The notes under the pieces are model-generated. The model did no database searches. It saw nothing but the letters and a program-made list of their open reading frames with translations, and was not told the DNA's origin. Made by a program: the position numbers and the translations under genes. DNA of 23,123 nucleotides from JAWXCM01 sp034408745. GTDB taxonomy: Bacteria > Acidobacteriota > Terriglobia > Bryobacterales > Bryobacteraceae. Location of the stretch: NCBI GenBank assembly GCA_034408745.1, contig JAWXCM010000209.1:1-23123 (forward strand). Reading direction: 5' to 3'. Every line of letters starts with the position of its first letter. The first letter of the stretch is position 1. Positions 22,726 to 23,123 of the stretch are shown here, piece by piece.

Positions 22726-23123
22726 GCCGAGTTCTGATTGTGACCGGGGATGCCGGTGAGTCCTATGAAGCGCTGTATGCGGTGCACAGGCTTCGCGAGG
22801 CGGGCATTGAACCCGTGGTTGCTGCGCCGTCGAAGCGCCGTCTCCATCTTGTGATGCATGACTTTGAACCGGGCTGGGACACTTACGTCGAACGCACCGG
22901 CTACGGGCTGGAATCCGACATTACGTTCGGTGAGGTCAACGTGGAGGACTATGTCGCGATTCTGCTGCTGGGCGGTCGCGCGCCGGAGTATCTGCGCAAC
23001 GACGTTACGCTGCTCGCGCTGGTGAAGGCGTTCGATGCGGCCGGCAAGTGGATCTTCGCGATTTGTCATGGCAGTCAGATACTGGCGGCGGCGGGGCTGG
23101 TGGAGGGTCGATGCGTCACCTGC
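22722..23123 (+). CDS. DJ-1/PfpI family protein, C-terminus cut by the window edge
   Basis: The first 134 residues are visible, from the ATG at 22722 that overlaps the DUF4230 stop. The flavodoxin-like alpha/beta start MSRVLIVTGDAGESYE supplies the conserved glutamate (Glu13). The family motif GGRAPEYLR is at 84-92, and the nucleophile elbow AICHGSQ holds Cys115 and His116. These match the YhbO/PfpI branch, described variously as intracellular proteases or deglycases of glycated proteins; which applies here is unknown. It probably lacks only about 50-60 residues beyond the window. Coupling to DUF4230 suggests joint expression. Confidence 0.9.
   Translation, partial: MSRVLIVTGDAGESYEALYAVHRLREAGIEPVVAAPSKRRLHLVMHDFEPGWDTYVERTGYGLESDITFGEVNVEDYVAILLLGGRAPEYLRNDVTLLALVKAFDAAGKWIFAICHGSQILAAAGLVEGRCVTC

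Noticed and set aside
1..23123. CRISPR array, prophage or insertion sequence
   Set aside because: No regularly spaced repeats, integrase, transposase or phage structural gene were found on either strand.

Overview
The window looks like a chromosomal stretch of a high-GC soil bacterium, most likely an acidobacterium of the Solibacter/Bryobacter type. This rests on gene content rather than a marker gene: a Planctomycete-type cytochrome/DUF1549/DUF1553 protein followed by a Tat-exported DUF1501 protein, a secreted DUF1080 protein, a Tat-exported enolase-superfamily dehydratase, a secreted sialate O-acetylesterase and a di-heme DUF1111-type oxidoreductase. Planctomycetes and Verrucomicrobia share parts of this set, so the assignment is inference. 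I saw no tRNA, rRNA, CRISPR array, integrase, transposase or complete insertion sequence.

Layout, left to right. (1) 1-3833, minus strand: an AsmA-family protein cut by the window edge, a DUF1080 secreted hydrolase and an M50 site-2-type membrane protease. (2) 3997-5571, plus: a di-heme c-type cytochrome. (3) 5546-9885, minus: exonuclease III, a kexin-like secreted subtilase, a Tat-exported dehydratase of the mandelate racemase/galactonate dehydratase group, and a small secreted protein whose 3' end overlaps the cytochrome gene. (4) 9956-13949, plus: the PSCyt/PSD1 and DUF1501 pair, 4 bp apart. (5) 13953-15449, minus: sialate O-acetylesterase. (6) 15508-20402, plus: the most unusual locus, a 1164-residue cytoplasmic protein that joins a complete subtilisin-type serine protease to a complete HExxH...E zinc metallopeptidase, followed 20 bp later by a ComEC-like metallo-beta-lactamase-fold protein. 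(7) 20399-21634, minus: a nucleoside/H+ symporter-family MFS transporter. (8) 21687-23123, plus: a short broken gene remnant, about 370 bp of hairpin-rich sequence of unknown class, a DUF4230 membrane protein and a DJ-1/PfpI family protein cut by the window edge.

Most of the window reads as breakdown and uptake of plant or microbial polymers: exported enzymes for deacetylation, sugar-acid dehydration and keto-sugar hydrolysis, exported proteases, an uptake carrier and c-type redox proteins. The dual-protease/MBL pair does not fit that theme. It lacks export signals, and a protease encoded with an MBL-fold partner is an arrangement known from some bacterial conflict systems. It is the best candidate here for an undescribed system, but its function cannot be read from sequence alone.
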